Assembly: GCF_900113245.1 (NCBI RefSeq)
Contig: NZ_FOOQ01000003.1
Span: forward strand, 1-64,000
Direction of reading: 5' to 3'
Source of the DNA: Halopelagius inordinatus
GTDB taxonomy: Archaea; Halobacteriota; Halobacteria; Halobacteriales; Haloferacaceae
DNA: 64,000 nt
Shown here: in pieces, positions 17,044-24,417 of the stretch
Numbering within the stretch: the first letter of the stretch is position 1
Layout of the letters: every line of letters starts with the position of its first letter
Position numbers and translations under genes: made by a program
Notes under the pieces: model-generated
What the model was told of the DNA's origin: nothing
Seen by the model: the letters and a program-made list of their open reading frames with translations, nothing else
Databases searched by the model: none

Positions 17044-18354
17044 ATGGACGTCGTCCTCATCACCGCGGCCGCCGCCCGACACGATTACGTGTTCGACGGC
17101 GACGGTCGAGTAATCGAGTCGCTTCCAGCTTTATCTACGCTCGCGTCCGATTCGGCCGCTTTCTCTCGGGCCTATTCGGGGGCACCGACGTCGAAAGCGA
17201 CGATGCGGGTGCTTCTCTCCGGGACGCACGCGACGGACCGAAACACCGCCGAACTGCCGACACTGCTCGACAGATTCGAAGACGCGGGGTACGCCACGGC
17301 GGCCTTCCACGGCAACCCCGGCAACGAGGAGTTGGCGTCTCACGGGTTCACCGTCCCGGACGTCGAGAGCCGAGAGAACGGCGTTTCGGACCGCTTCCGC
17401 CGCGCGGTCGGGCGACGCATCGCCGACGATACGACGCTGTCGGGGGCACTCGAGGCGACGAATCGAACGCTCGGGTCGTCGTTCGGCGTCAACATCGCGT
17501 CTTCGTCGTTCGTACCGGGAGAGGTTGTGACGGACCGAGCGCTCGAGTGGATGGACCAGACGGACGGTCCGCGCTTCCTCTGGGTGCACTACGGAGACGC
17601 CCTCCCGCCGCACCAACCCCGACCGGAGACGGAGAGCGAGTCGCTCACCTCCAGGCGGGCAACTCGCCTCACTCACACCTGTCAACACGACAGCGACGAA
17701 CTGACCGAGGAGGACGAAGCCGACCTCAAACGGCTCTACCGCGGCGAACTCCAGTACGTCGACGGCTGCATCGGTACGCTGTTGGAGGGTATCGACAGCC
17801 GACTCGGTCGGCGAGAGCGAACGGTGGCGTTCGCCGGAACGAACGGGTGTGCTCTCGGTGACCGGGGTGGATGGTACGACCGAGGCCGGTCGCTTTTCGA
17901 CGAGTGCGTCCGCGTGCCCGTCTTCGTCGATGGCCCGACCTGCGCGACCGGAGAATACGATTTCGCGGTGTCTGCGGTGGACGTGCTTCCGACACTCGTC
18001 GGTGCCGCGGGTCGCGACCCACCGACGGTCGGAGCCGGGTCCGACCTCGGGTCGCTCACGGACCGTCGCGTCACGGAGCGACAGGTGTTCGCCCGGTCGA
18101 TGGATGACCCGGGCGAGGTGATGGTCTGTAACGGTCGGTGGAAACTCCTCCGTCAACAACCGGACGGGCGCGAGAGACTGTACGACCGCAGTCAGGGGGT
18201 GGACGAAGGGCGCGACCGGTCGGGGGAGAATCTCCCGGTCCACCGGGCACTGGGGCACGCGCTCGATTGCTTCGTCGAATCGGGCGGCCTCCGCGACCGG
18301 TCGAGTTTCGGCGGCGGTAGCTCGCCCGAAGCGATTCGACAATCAAGCCGTTAA
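17044..18354 (+). CDS. Sulfatase-fold protein lacking the usual metal ligands
   Basis: 436 residues with the overall order of haloarchaeal sulfatases of the alkaline phosphatase superfamily: an opening MDVVLIT strand, LPALSTLASDSAAFSRAYSGAPTS, LLSGTHATD, LPTLLDRFEDAGYATAAFHGNP, and a C-terminal DRGGWYDRGRSLFDECVRVPVFV. Key residues differ from active members: the usual VDSLRADH after the first strand is AAAARHDY, the nucleophile region reads GAPTSKAT with no Cys, and the usual SDHGE is TNGCA. These are metal and catalytic positions, so the protein may be inactive or act on something else. There is no signal peptide or frameshift. Confidence 0.75.
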   Translation: MDVVLITAAAARHDYVFDGDGRVIESLPALSTLASDSAAFSRAYSGAPTSKATMRVLLSGTHATDRNTAELPTLLDRFEDAGYATAAFHGNPGNEELASHGFTVPDVESRENGVSDRFRRAVGRRIADDTTLSGALEATNRTLGSSFGVNIASSSFVPGEVVTDRALEWMDQTDGPRFLWVHYGDALPPHQPRPETESESLTSRRATRLTHTCQHDSDELTEEDEADLKRLYRGELQYVDGCIGTLLEGIDSRLGRRERTVAFAGTNGCALGDRGGWYDRGRSLFDECVRVPVFVDGPTCATGEYDFAVSAVDVLPTLVGAAGRDPPTVGAGSDLGSLTDRRVTERQVFARSMDDPGEVMVCNGRWKLLRQQPDGRERLYDRSQGVDEGRDRSGENLPVHRALGHALDCFVESGGLRDRSSFGGGSSPEAIRQSSR

Positions 18355-19206
18355 TACAGTTATAACGCCTTACTAATCGGCTATACAGACGCTCTATGGG
18401 GATTCCGAGTCCGCATCTTCTTTTTCACTATTTCTTGACATTCACGTGTACCTACTATTATTCCATCGGAAGGTTTTTGTAATTAACCGTCTGTTAAGAA
18501 AATGGATGGCGTGGAATACCACTTCCGGGCACGAGGTGCGGGCGATCAGTCGCCCGCAGAACCGGCCTGCGCACCGGGCGTCAGGTCGGGGGCCCTCGCT
18601 TACGCTCCGAGGAGCCGTCGGGGGGCGGCAGGCTCGGAGCAGAGGGTCTCGCGCCATCTCGGACGACCCGTGGGTGTGTCACTCTACGGGAACCGGCGCC
18701 GGACGCGACGCCACTCCGGTCGCGACCGGCAGTTCGAGGAGACGACCGCAGACGGATACGGCTCGACGGGACGGATGCTGCCACGACTGTCACCGTCGCT
18801 TCTGTTCGTTTCCGGTTCGAGGCGATATCCGCTCCGGTCACCGTCTCTCGGACGCCGAGTCATCGCTCGTGTCACTGCACGTCAGAGGCACCCGTGCCGG
18901 GGGGCACAGAGGGGACGATGACGCAGGTACTCGGGGGAGTACAGAGAACGAGCAAACGGGGAACTGAATCAACGGGGAACTGGGGGACCGAGCCAACGGG
19001 CGGTAAACGGGGAAGGGGAAACACGGACCGAACGCAGGGAAGCAAACACGTTCCGTCGCCGACGTGAACGAGTCACTACCCGACTCGTTCCGTCGAACGA
19101 CAGCGAAGGAAGAATTCGAGACTCTGTTTTCCGTATCTTTGCGCGCGCGTAGCCAGGAATACCGTATGGGCGAGACAACCGCCGAGCGCGCGACGGCCGA
19201 GACTAC
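18355..19206. other. 852-base region without a convincing gene
   Basis: The left 150 bases are A/T-rich, including TTAAC and TTTTTG runs near 18470-18490 that could act as a terminator. Beyond 18500 the base composition becomes G+C-rich and several overlapping frames stay open on both strands (for example 18502-18921 plus and 18581-18841 minus), but none encodes an acidic protein of the haloarchaeal kind and none has a clear start context. It may be a decayed gene or an untranslated region of a long transcript. Confidence 0.35.
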
Positions 19207-19956
19207 TCAAATCGGGAGTTCCCAGAGCCGCACGAGTTGAAGCAGGATGAGCACGGAGAGTCCGGCGTAGGCGACGCTAAGCGGAGTGACGTCCGAGAGG
19301 GTGACGAGAAGAGCGACGACGAGGAGCGACGAACCGAGCGTCAGCGCGGTTTTCGCTCCCGTGGATACCAACTCGGGGATTCGACGTACGACTCCGTCGG
19401 GTTCGACACCCTCGAGGAGAACGACGATACCGGAGAGTCCGAGCAGGAGGCCCAGTCCGGCGAAAAGGCCGGTGTACTTCGGCGTGCGGAGGATATACGA
19501 AAAGAGACCCGCTCCGACGACGAGCGAACAGAGTCCCCCCGCGCGTCTGACGCCGTGGGCGAGTCTGAACGGGGGCGTCGATGGTGCCGCCGCCGCGGAC
19601 GGGCGGGCGGTTCCGGCGTCCGGTTCGGAGAATCTGAGATGGTAGCCCACTCCCTCCGCGACCAACGAGACGACGAAAAAGAGAGCCAGCGCCCCGACAG
19701 CCGCCTGCGTCGTGTCCGTCGGGTCGGTCACGTCGAGGAAGCGGTGCGCCCAGAAGACGTTCGCCCAGGAACTGTCGTGGATGGCGTCGACGAACCCGAA
19801 CTGAGCCGGAACTCCCTTGTTCAGGTCGGGGATCATCGCCCACAGACCGCCGAGGACCATCAGGGTTCGAGGGAATCTGATGCGCGGCAGAAAGAACGTG
19901 ACGACGAGTACCGTCGCGCTTGCGCCGACGACGAAGTGAGTTATCGCGAGTGACAT
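19207..19956 (-). CDS. Multi-spanning membrane protein, YdjM-like N-terminus
   Basis: 249 residues from the ATG at 19956, chosen because the following MSLAITHFVVGAS starts directly with a membrane segment; an upstream frame open to 20037 adds a non-homologous stretch. About six membrane segments. The N-terminal His in ITHFVVGA and the AMIPDLNKG block recall the YdjM/DUF457 group, as in the gene at 16414, but the rest is longer and different. The Ala/Pro-rich loop near residue 130 is low complexity. Function unknown; it may be a membrane metal-dependent hydrolase. Confidence 0.65.
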   Translation of the reverse strand: MSLAITHFVVGASATVLVVTFFLPRIRFPRTLMVLGGLWAMIPDLNKGVPAQFGFVDAIHDSSWANVFWAHRFLDVTDPTDTTQAAVGALALFFVVSLVAEGVGYHLRFSEPDAGTARPSAAAAPSTPPFRLAHGVRRAGGLCSLVVGAGLFSYILRTPKYTGLFAGLGLLLGLSGIVVLLEGVEPDGVVRRIPELVSTGAKTALTLGSSLLVVALLVTLSDVTPLSVAYAGLSVLILLQLVRLWELPI

Positions 19957-20348
19957 AGTTCTGTATCGGAGATACGAGTCGAAGCTCTTGTCATCCCTAT
20001 CGGCCCGAGCGGTATAATCGACACGACAGAGTAGCACGAACGAGTCATGTTACGACGGTCCTAACCGTAGTTTCATCGCCAGAGACAGTGAATATCGAGG
20101 AATATGCAAAACATCGACGGTACCGAGTTTGTTCACTCTCATATACAGTACCGAAAAGTTACTAGTTCTATAACAGCGGACACGGTGGTGTACATTCACC
20201 GAACCGGATACGTTCGAACACCACCATGTCCGAAGTAACATCCACAGCGACGGTCTGAGTCATCGGGTTCGTAGTCTCGTCGATTCGCGGCCCCGCGTCG
20301 GGTCGGAGGCAAAACAGGGTTCGAGATTCGGTGAGGGAGACGGGACTG
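19957..20348. other. Intergenic region downstream of orc, with one ORB-like repeat
   Basis: Holds no gene that I can support. It contains one copy of the origin repeat found on the far side of the orc gene (20172-20191), so origin sequences flank orc on both sides. Confidence 0.45.
20172..20191 (+). repeat. ORB-like repeat 1
   Basis: AACAGCGGACACGGTGGTGT. Fits the consensus AACRGCGGACAnnGTGGTGT shared with the cluster at 21640-22775; it lies beyond the 3' end of orc. Confidence 0.65.
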
Positions 20349-21602
20349 TTACGCGCTTTCGAAATCGCTGAGCATCGTCATCTTCTCGTCGTCTTCGACG
20401 TGGGGGGCGACAGAGTCGTGGACGCCGACGAGTTCTATCGTCTCCGACATCGCAGAGAGGATGAGTTCGACGTCCATGTCGAGTGCGTACTCTCGGTACG
20501 TTCCCCCGCGCCGGCCCTCGTTCCGTTCGGTCACGGAGACGATACCGAGCATCGCGAGTTCGCTGAGATGGTCCCGCATACGCCGCGGGACGAGAGGGTC
20601 GCGGTTCGCCAGTTCCGCGAACCGCGTGTATCTGGGTCTGACGTCGCGAGAGCGAATCGGAGTCTCGCCCTCCAAATCGAGCGTCAAGAGCGCATACAGT
20701 ACGAGGTGGCCGTGTTCGGTGAGTCCGTTGATGCCTTCCTTTATCCGTCCGCGTTCGAGGGCTCGACGCCCGCGGCGGACGTGTTCTTCCGTGATCTCCT
20801 CGGTCTGTTCGTCGCGAGCGAGGTCACCGGCCTTCATCAGCAGGTCGATGGATTGGCGGGCGTCACCCGCGTCTTTCGCGCCGTAGGCCGCACAGAGCGG
20901 AATAACCTCCTCGCTGAGGACGCCCTCGTGGAACGCCACCTCCGCACGCTGTCTGAGGATAGCGCGGAGGTTCTCCGCGTTGTAGGCGGGAAAGTGGATC
21001 TCCTGTTCGCAGAGCGAGCTCTTGACTTTCGGCGAGAGGTCGTCGCGAAACGAGAAGTCGTTCGATATGCCGATGAGGCCGACCTTCGCCTCCGAGAGGT
21101 TTCCGTTCGCCCGCGCACGCGGGAGTTGGTAGAGGATACTGTCGTCGTTGACGTGGTCTATCTCGTCGAGGACGACGAGGACGGTCCCTCCGCAGTCGTC
21201 CAGTTCCTCCCAGAGCATTTCGTAGACGGACGCGAGCGGATAGCCGGTCGTCGAAATCTGGTTCGACTCGGAGCGAAGGGTGTTTACCAGCCGGGTCGAG
21301 ATCTGGTACGAACTCGTCAGTCCATCGCAGTTGAGCAGGATGACGGTGAGATCCAAGTCGTCGTACTGGGCTGCGTCTTCGCGGAGATGAGAGAGAAGAT
21401 ACTTCGTCGCCGCCGTCTTCCCGACACCGGTCTTGCCGTAGAGAAACACGTTGTTCGGCTGTTCGCCGTTGATGACGGGTTGGAAGGCCGCTTGGTACGT
21501 CCGCAACTCCTCGTCGCGCCCCACGAGCTGTTCCGGTTGGTAGTCCTCCCGGAGAGCATCACGGTCACGATAGATGTCCGTGTCCCGCTCGAACAGCGCC
21601 AT
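20349..21602 (-). CDS. orc: Orc1/Cdc6 replication initiator
   Basis: 417 residues, a normal length for archaeal Orc1/Cdc6. AAA+ motifs are complete: Walker A in GKTGVGKTA (about residues 56-64), Walker B in VLVVLDEIDHV (Asp/Glu about 145-146), and a sensor-like GLIGISNDFSF. The C-terminal third holds the winged helix (LYALLTLDLEGETPIRSRDV... DHLSELAMLGIVSV). It would bind origin boxes and load MCM. Nine repeats with a shared consensus surround the gene (one beyond the 3' end, eight on the 5' side), the usual arrangement of an initiator with its own origin. Which of the several haloarchaeal Orc subfamilies it belongs to cannot be told by eye. Confidence 0.93.
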   Translation of the reverse strand: MALFERDTDIYRDRDALREDYQPEQLVGRDEELRTYQAAFQPVINGEQPNNVFLYGKTGVGKTAATKYLLSHLREDAAQYDDLDLTVILLNCDGLTSSYQISTRLVNTLRSESNQISTTGYPLASVYEMLWEELDDCGGTVLVVLDEIDHVNDDSILYQLPRARANGNLSEAKVGLIGISNDFSFRDDLSPKVKSSLCEQEIHFPAYNAENLRAILRQRAEVAFHEGVLSEEVIPLCAAYGAKDAGDARQSIDLLMKAGDLARDEQTEEITEEHVRRGRRALERGRIKEGINGLTEHGHLVLYALLTLDLEGETPIRSRDVRPRYTRFAELANRDPLVPRRMRDHLSELAMLGIVSVTERNEGRRGGTYREYALDMDVELILSAMSETIELVGVHDSVAPHVEDDEKMTMLSDFESA

Positions 21603-21639
21603 GAAATCTCAATATCGGAGCCCGTTAATAAAACCACCG

Positions 21640-21659
21640 CGTCCGGAGTGTCCGCTGTT
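21640..21659 (-). repeat. ORB-like repeat 2 (partial)
   Basis: On the minus strand reads AACAGCGGACACTCCGGACG; the first 12 bases match the consensus, the right half does not. It is next to the orc start codon, so Orc binding here could also affect orc expression. Confidence 0.5.
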
Positions 21660-21685
21660 CTTGCTATTTATAAGTAATCGGCGGA

Positions 21686-21715
21686 ACACACCCCCTCCAC
21701 TTTGTCCGCTGTTCT
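21686..21715 (-). repeat. ORB-like repeat 3, arm of a perfect 30-base inverted pair
   Basis: The minus strand contains AACAGCGGACAAAGTGGAGG, followed by a GGGTGTGT run. The full 30 bases are repeated exactly, in the opposite orientation, at 22212-22241. The G-run after the core recalls the G-rich end of archaeal ORBs. Confidence 0.75.
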
Positions 21716-22027
21716 CGCTTCCGAAGGTGGGGGTGGTTCTGAGGAACGACGGAGATGTTTGTATAGCGGTGGTTTTTTATACAAATAGGTCGAGTTAGTC
21801 CGTAGAACAACTAGTGCGGTATGCGGAGGGAAGGTGTGGATGCAGTACGTCAAGATATATCGTGTTAGACGGCTGTACGACCCAGATTTTAGAGAGTATC
21901 CTAATTAGGCTCGAGCGAGTTTATCACCGCGCCCGAGAGGTCTACTACGCTGTATCGTCGCTTCCGAGGTCTGTCTCCCGACCGCAGACACTCCTTCGAC
22001 CGACCCGTCTCTTCGACCGTCTCCGAT

Positions 22028-22047
22028 AACAGCGGACGTAGTGGTGT
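22028..22047 (+). repeat. ORB-like repeat 4
   Basis: AACAGCGGACGTAGTGGTGT, followed by GGGTGGG. Confidence 0.68.
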
Positions 22048-22211
22048 GGGTGGGTTCGCCGTGTGGAGGTGTACCGGAAAAGAACCCGCAGAAGATTCCG
22101 AGGATACCCAGCAATAGATGGCCTCTAACACCAGTACGGCTCCATCAGACGAGTCGATGAACGACGACCGAGAGCGCACTCTCTCTTTCCGGGCCCCCTC
22201 CCTCTCGAGGC

Positions 22212-22241
22212 AGAACAGCGGACAAAGTGGAGGGGGTGTGT
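22212..22241 (+). repeat. ORB-like repeat 5, arm of a perfect 30-base inverted pair
   Basis: Exact reverse complement of 21686-21715. Core AACAGCGGACAAAGTGGAGG plus a G-rich end. Confidence 0.75.
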
Positions 22242-22283
22242 CGGGAACTCACCCTCTCGTCGGGTCCTCGCTCGGAGACGGAG

Positions 22284-22303
22284 AACGGCGGACACGGTGG
22301 TGT
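22284..22303 (+). repeat. ORB-like repeat 6
   Basis: AACGGCGGACACGGTGGTGT; one base differs from repeat 1. Confidence 0.65.
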
Positions 22304-22541
22304 GTTCTGGTAAGAGAGACGTCTTCTGTTCGCAACTGTTTGTAACTCCGAAACTCTAAGGAGTTCGGGTGGGACTCCGGCTCGAGCCACTCGAACGACC
22401 GTCCTAATTCGGTCTCGCACCGATTTCGGGACGTCTTCCCTGCCACCCCGCCGTCAGCGTCGTCTCGCTTTCGACACCATCTCGTTCCCGCTGTCGCCTT
22501 GGCTTCGACGCCGCCCGCGTATCCGAACGATAATCGCCGAC

Positions 22542-22561
22542 AACAGCGGACACTGTGGTGT
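22542..22561 (+). repeat. ORB-like repeat 7
   Basis: AACAGCGGACACTGTGGTGT; pairs as a near-perfect inverted repeat with repeat 8 about 70 bases to its right. Confidence 0.68.
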
Positions 22562-22631
22562 CGAACAGAGGAGGTATCATCTCGTTCGACTCCCACAGAT
22601 GGAGCACAAGCGATTGTTCTACCCAGAACCA

Positions 22632-22651
22632 ACACCACTGTGTCCGCTGTT
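22632..22651 (-). repeat. ORB-like repeat 8
   Basis: Minus strand reads AACAGCGGACACAGTGGTGT, full match to the consensus. Confidence 0.68.
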
Positions 22652-22755
22652 ATTCTCCGTTCTACTGAGAGCAACGGCTTCGTTTCTCTCTTCACGACCG
22701 AAGAGACAGTTCGACTCTCCAACCGTCGGAAGCGGCCGGGTCTGCACGTCTTCTA

Positions 22756-22775
22756 ACACCGTCGTGTCCGCAGTT
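22756..22775 (-). repeat. ORB-like repeat 9 (degenerate)
   Basis: Minus strand reads AACTGCGGACACGACGGTGT, two or three differences from the consensus. It marks the right edge of the repeat cluster. Confidence 0.5.
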
Positions 22776-22965
22776 TATTCGATCTTTCGTCCTCTGAAAC
22801 GCAGGACTCGATGCGTTCGCCGAATCAGTTAGTTCCAGTTTCCGACGCCGCTATTGGGCGTACACTGCCGTTTGACTGTCATTCGTCTGCTAACGGTGAT
22901 ACGTTTCTCGGATCGAAGTTTGTAAAAGTAATTAGACTTATTTGGCGTCGGTTCCAAGTGTGCCT

Positions 22966-23385
22966 ATGACGAAACTGGACGGCGTCGACCCGGATGACCT
23001 TCGTCGGTCGCTGTCGGATGCGAACTCCGCGAAGGCTGCCAAGCGACTCGTCGTAGCCCTCGACTACCTCGACGACGTTCCGGTCTCGACGCTCGCAAAG
23101 CGCTACGGTATTCCCCGTTCGACGCTGTACTACTGGCTGGACCGGTTCGAGGAGGAACCGATACAGCAGGCCGTCACGGACGAAGACCGACCGGGTCGGC
23201 CGCGGAAACTCGACGACGACGACCGAAGCCGCCTCCAACGGCATCTCCGCGACGAACCGAATTCGCACGGAGTCGAGGCGACGGAGTGGACGCCCGAACT
23301 CGTCAGAGACCACATCGAGGGGACGTTCGGCGTCTCTTACTCCCTGGGCCACGTTCGGCGTCTTCTCCGCGAACTCGACGTGTAA
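22966..23385 (+). CDS. Helix-turn-helix protein resembling the N-terminal part of IS630-type transposases
   Basis: 139 residues. The first half is a homeodomain-like HTH (AAKRLVVALDYLDDVPVSTLAKRYGIPRSTLYYWLDRFEE), and the second half (GRPRKLDDDDRSRLQRHLRDEP... TPELVRDHIEGTFGVSYSLGHVRRLLREL) is a second winged HTH as in IS630/Tc1 DNA-binding regions. No DDE catalytic domain follows, so it is either a domesticated DNA-binding protein or a transposase remnant. The frame is intact and codon use is normal, which favours a working protein. A TATA-like AGACTTATTT 25-30 bases upstream supports the ATG at 22966. It is the first gene to the right of the origin. Confidence 0.7.
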   Translation: MTKLDGVDPDDLRRSLSDANSAKAAKRLVVALDYLDDVPVSTLAKRYGIPRSTLYYWLDRFEEEPIQQAVTDEDRPGRPRKLDDDDRSRLQRHLRDEPNSHGVEATEWTPELVRDHIEGTFGVSYSLGHVRRLLRELDV

Positions 23386-23401
23386 CCCGGGACGGACCTG
23401 T

Positions 23402-23439
23402 TCCGGATACACTTGTCCGGATACCACCGCTCCGGATAC
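23402..23439 (+). repeat. Three spaced copies of TCCGGATAC
   Basis: TCCGGATAC occurs at 23402, 23416 and 23431, that is every 14-15 bases, about 130 bases before the rdfA start. Spacing near one and a half helix turns suggests a regulatory array, but it could be chance slippage. Confidence 0.45.
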
Positions 23440-23563
23440 ACTTCCATCGGGCACGCCTGTCTCGAGTACATCGATACCCGACGCGCCCGTCTGCGGAATT
23501 CTGGCGTTATCTCGCTGTAGACGGAAACGTATATACCGAATCGAACACTAATTTGAGCCGTTA

Positions 23564-24292
23564 ATGAGTACTGAAGGGAACAATTCGTCCGCCACTGGAC
23601 GGGGGAGCAAGGTCCGGCGGCTCATCGGAGAGTACGGACTCGACGGGGAGGGTGAACGCCTCGAATCGTATTGGACGACCGACGGCGAAGACAGGCGCAG
23701 TCTTCGCGAACTCGCCGACTACTTCAACCGCCGTCTCCTCCGCGCGACGATGGAGTCTGCGGGCATGAACCCGCTCGACGGCGAAGTAGAGAACACGTAC
23801 CGTCTCCTGACGGACGACGACGTGAGTCGCGGGATGCAGACGCAGGCGCGACAGACCCTCGAACGAGAGGGAGTCGACGTGGAGGGACTTCGGTCGGATT
23901 TCGTCTCTCACCAGGCGATTCACACCTACCTCACGAAGTATCGCGACGTCAGCCAGCAAGAACAGACAGACGTCGACAGAGTAGAGAAGGGCTCGGAGAC
24001 GATTCAACGTCTCCGCAGTCGGACGTCGGCCGTCTCCGAAAACATCGTCGAGAACCTCTCGGGAACCGATCGAATCGACCTCGGCGACTTCGAGGTGCTC
24101 GTCGACGTCCGCGTGTTCTGTCGCGACTGCGGCACTCAGTACGACGTTCAGGAACTCCTCGACCGAGGCGGATGCGACTGCGGCGGCGACATCGTCGCTG
24201 GCGCGGGCGAAGACGCTGATTCGGACGGCGACCTGGACGCGGACTCGAACCCAGATGCGGAGACGAATCTGGACTCAGACGCGGACGAATAA
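23564..24292 (+). CDS. rdfA: RdfA-like rod-determining factor
   Basis: 242 residues. The layout (KVRRLIGEYGLDGEGERLESYWT, SLRELADYFNRRLLRATMESAG, VENTYRLLTDDDVS, then FVSHQAIHTYLTKYR) is that of haloarchaeal RdfA proteins, which are needed for rod shape in Haloferax. A zinc-ribbon-like region, FCRDCGTQYD...CDCGGD, lies near residues 185-210, and the tail is an Asp-rich low-complexity stretch. It precedes an SMC-related gene by 125 bases on the same strand, as I remember for the Haloferax rdfA-sph3 pair. The assignment rests on recalled family features. Confidence 0.72.
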   Translation: MSTEGNNSSATGRGSKVRRLIGEYGLDGEGERLESYWTTDGEDRRSLRELADYFNRRLLRATMESAGMNPLDGEVENTYRLLTDDDVSRGMQTQARQTLEREGVDVEGLRSDFVSHQAIHTYLTKYRDVSQQEQTDVDRVEKGSETIQRLRSRTSAVSENIVENLSGTDRIDLGDFEVLVDVRVFCRDCGTQYDVQELLDRGGCDCGGDIVAGAGEDADSDGDLDADSNPDAETNLDSDADE

Positions 24293-24384
24293 TCGATCTC
24301 TCCTTCGGTCTCTCACCCTCTCTTCTCCCGTCACACCGTCCATTACACCCATATACCTGTAACAGCGCGAAGAGGAATAGATGA

Positions 24385-24394
24385 AGTATTATAT
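24385..24394 (+). promoter_or_regulatory. TATA box for the SMC-related gene
   Basis: AGTATTATAT near 24385-24394 lies about 27 bases before the ATG at 24418, giving a leaderless transcript separate from the rdfA gene. Confidence 0.45.
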
Positions 24395-24417
24395 GCGCTC
24401 CATCTAATTACGGGTGT

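Larger units (their letters stand above)
21603..22965. other. Replication origin region adjacent to orc
   Basis: About 1.36 kb with no credible gene, directly upstream of orc. It contains eight repeats of consensus AACRGCGGACAnnGTGGTGT, two leftmost in minus orientation, four in plus orientation from 22028 to 22561, and two in minus orientation at the right. Two repeats form a perfect 30-base inverted pair (21686-21715 and 22212-22241). Between them, 21716-22027 is relatively A/T-rich, with runs such as GGTTTTTTATAC near 21771 and AGATATATCG near 21853, a likely unwinding element. Haloarchaeal origins have exactly this plan: initiator gene, inverted ORBs, and an A/T-rich core. Confidence 0.85.

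Noticed and set aside
16414..18354. Sulfate-ester degradation cluster
   Set aside because: The sulfatase-like protein lacks the nucleophile and metal ligands, and the neighbour is a general membrane hydrolase; no maturase or transporter is present.
18502..18921. 139-codon frame after the sulfatase-like gene
   Set aside because: Arg-rich, not acidic, no start context, and competing frames on both strands are equally open.
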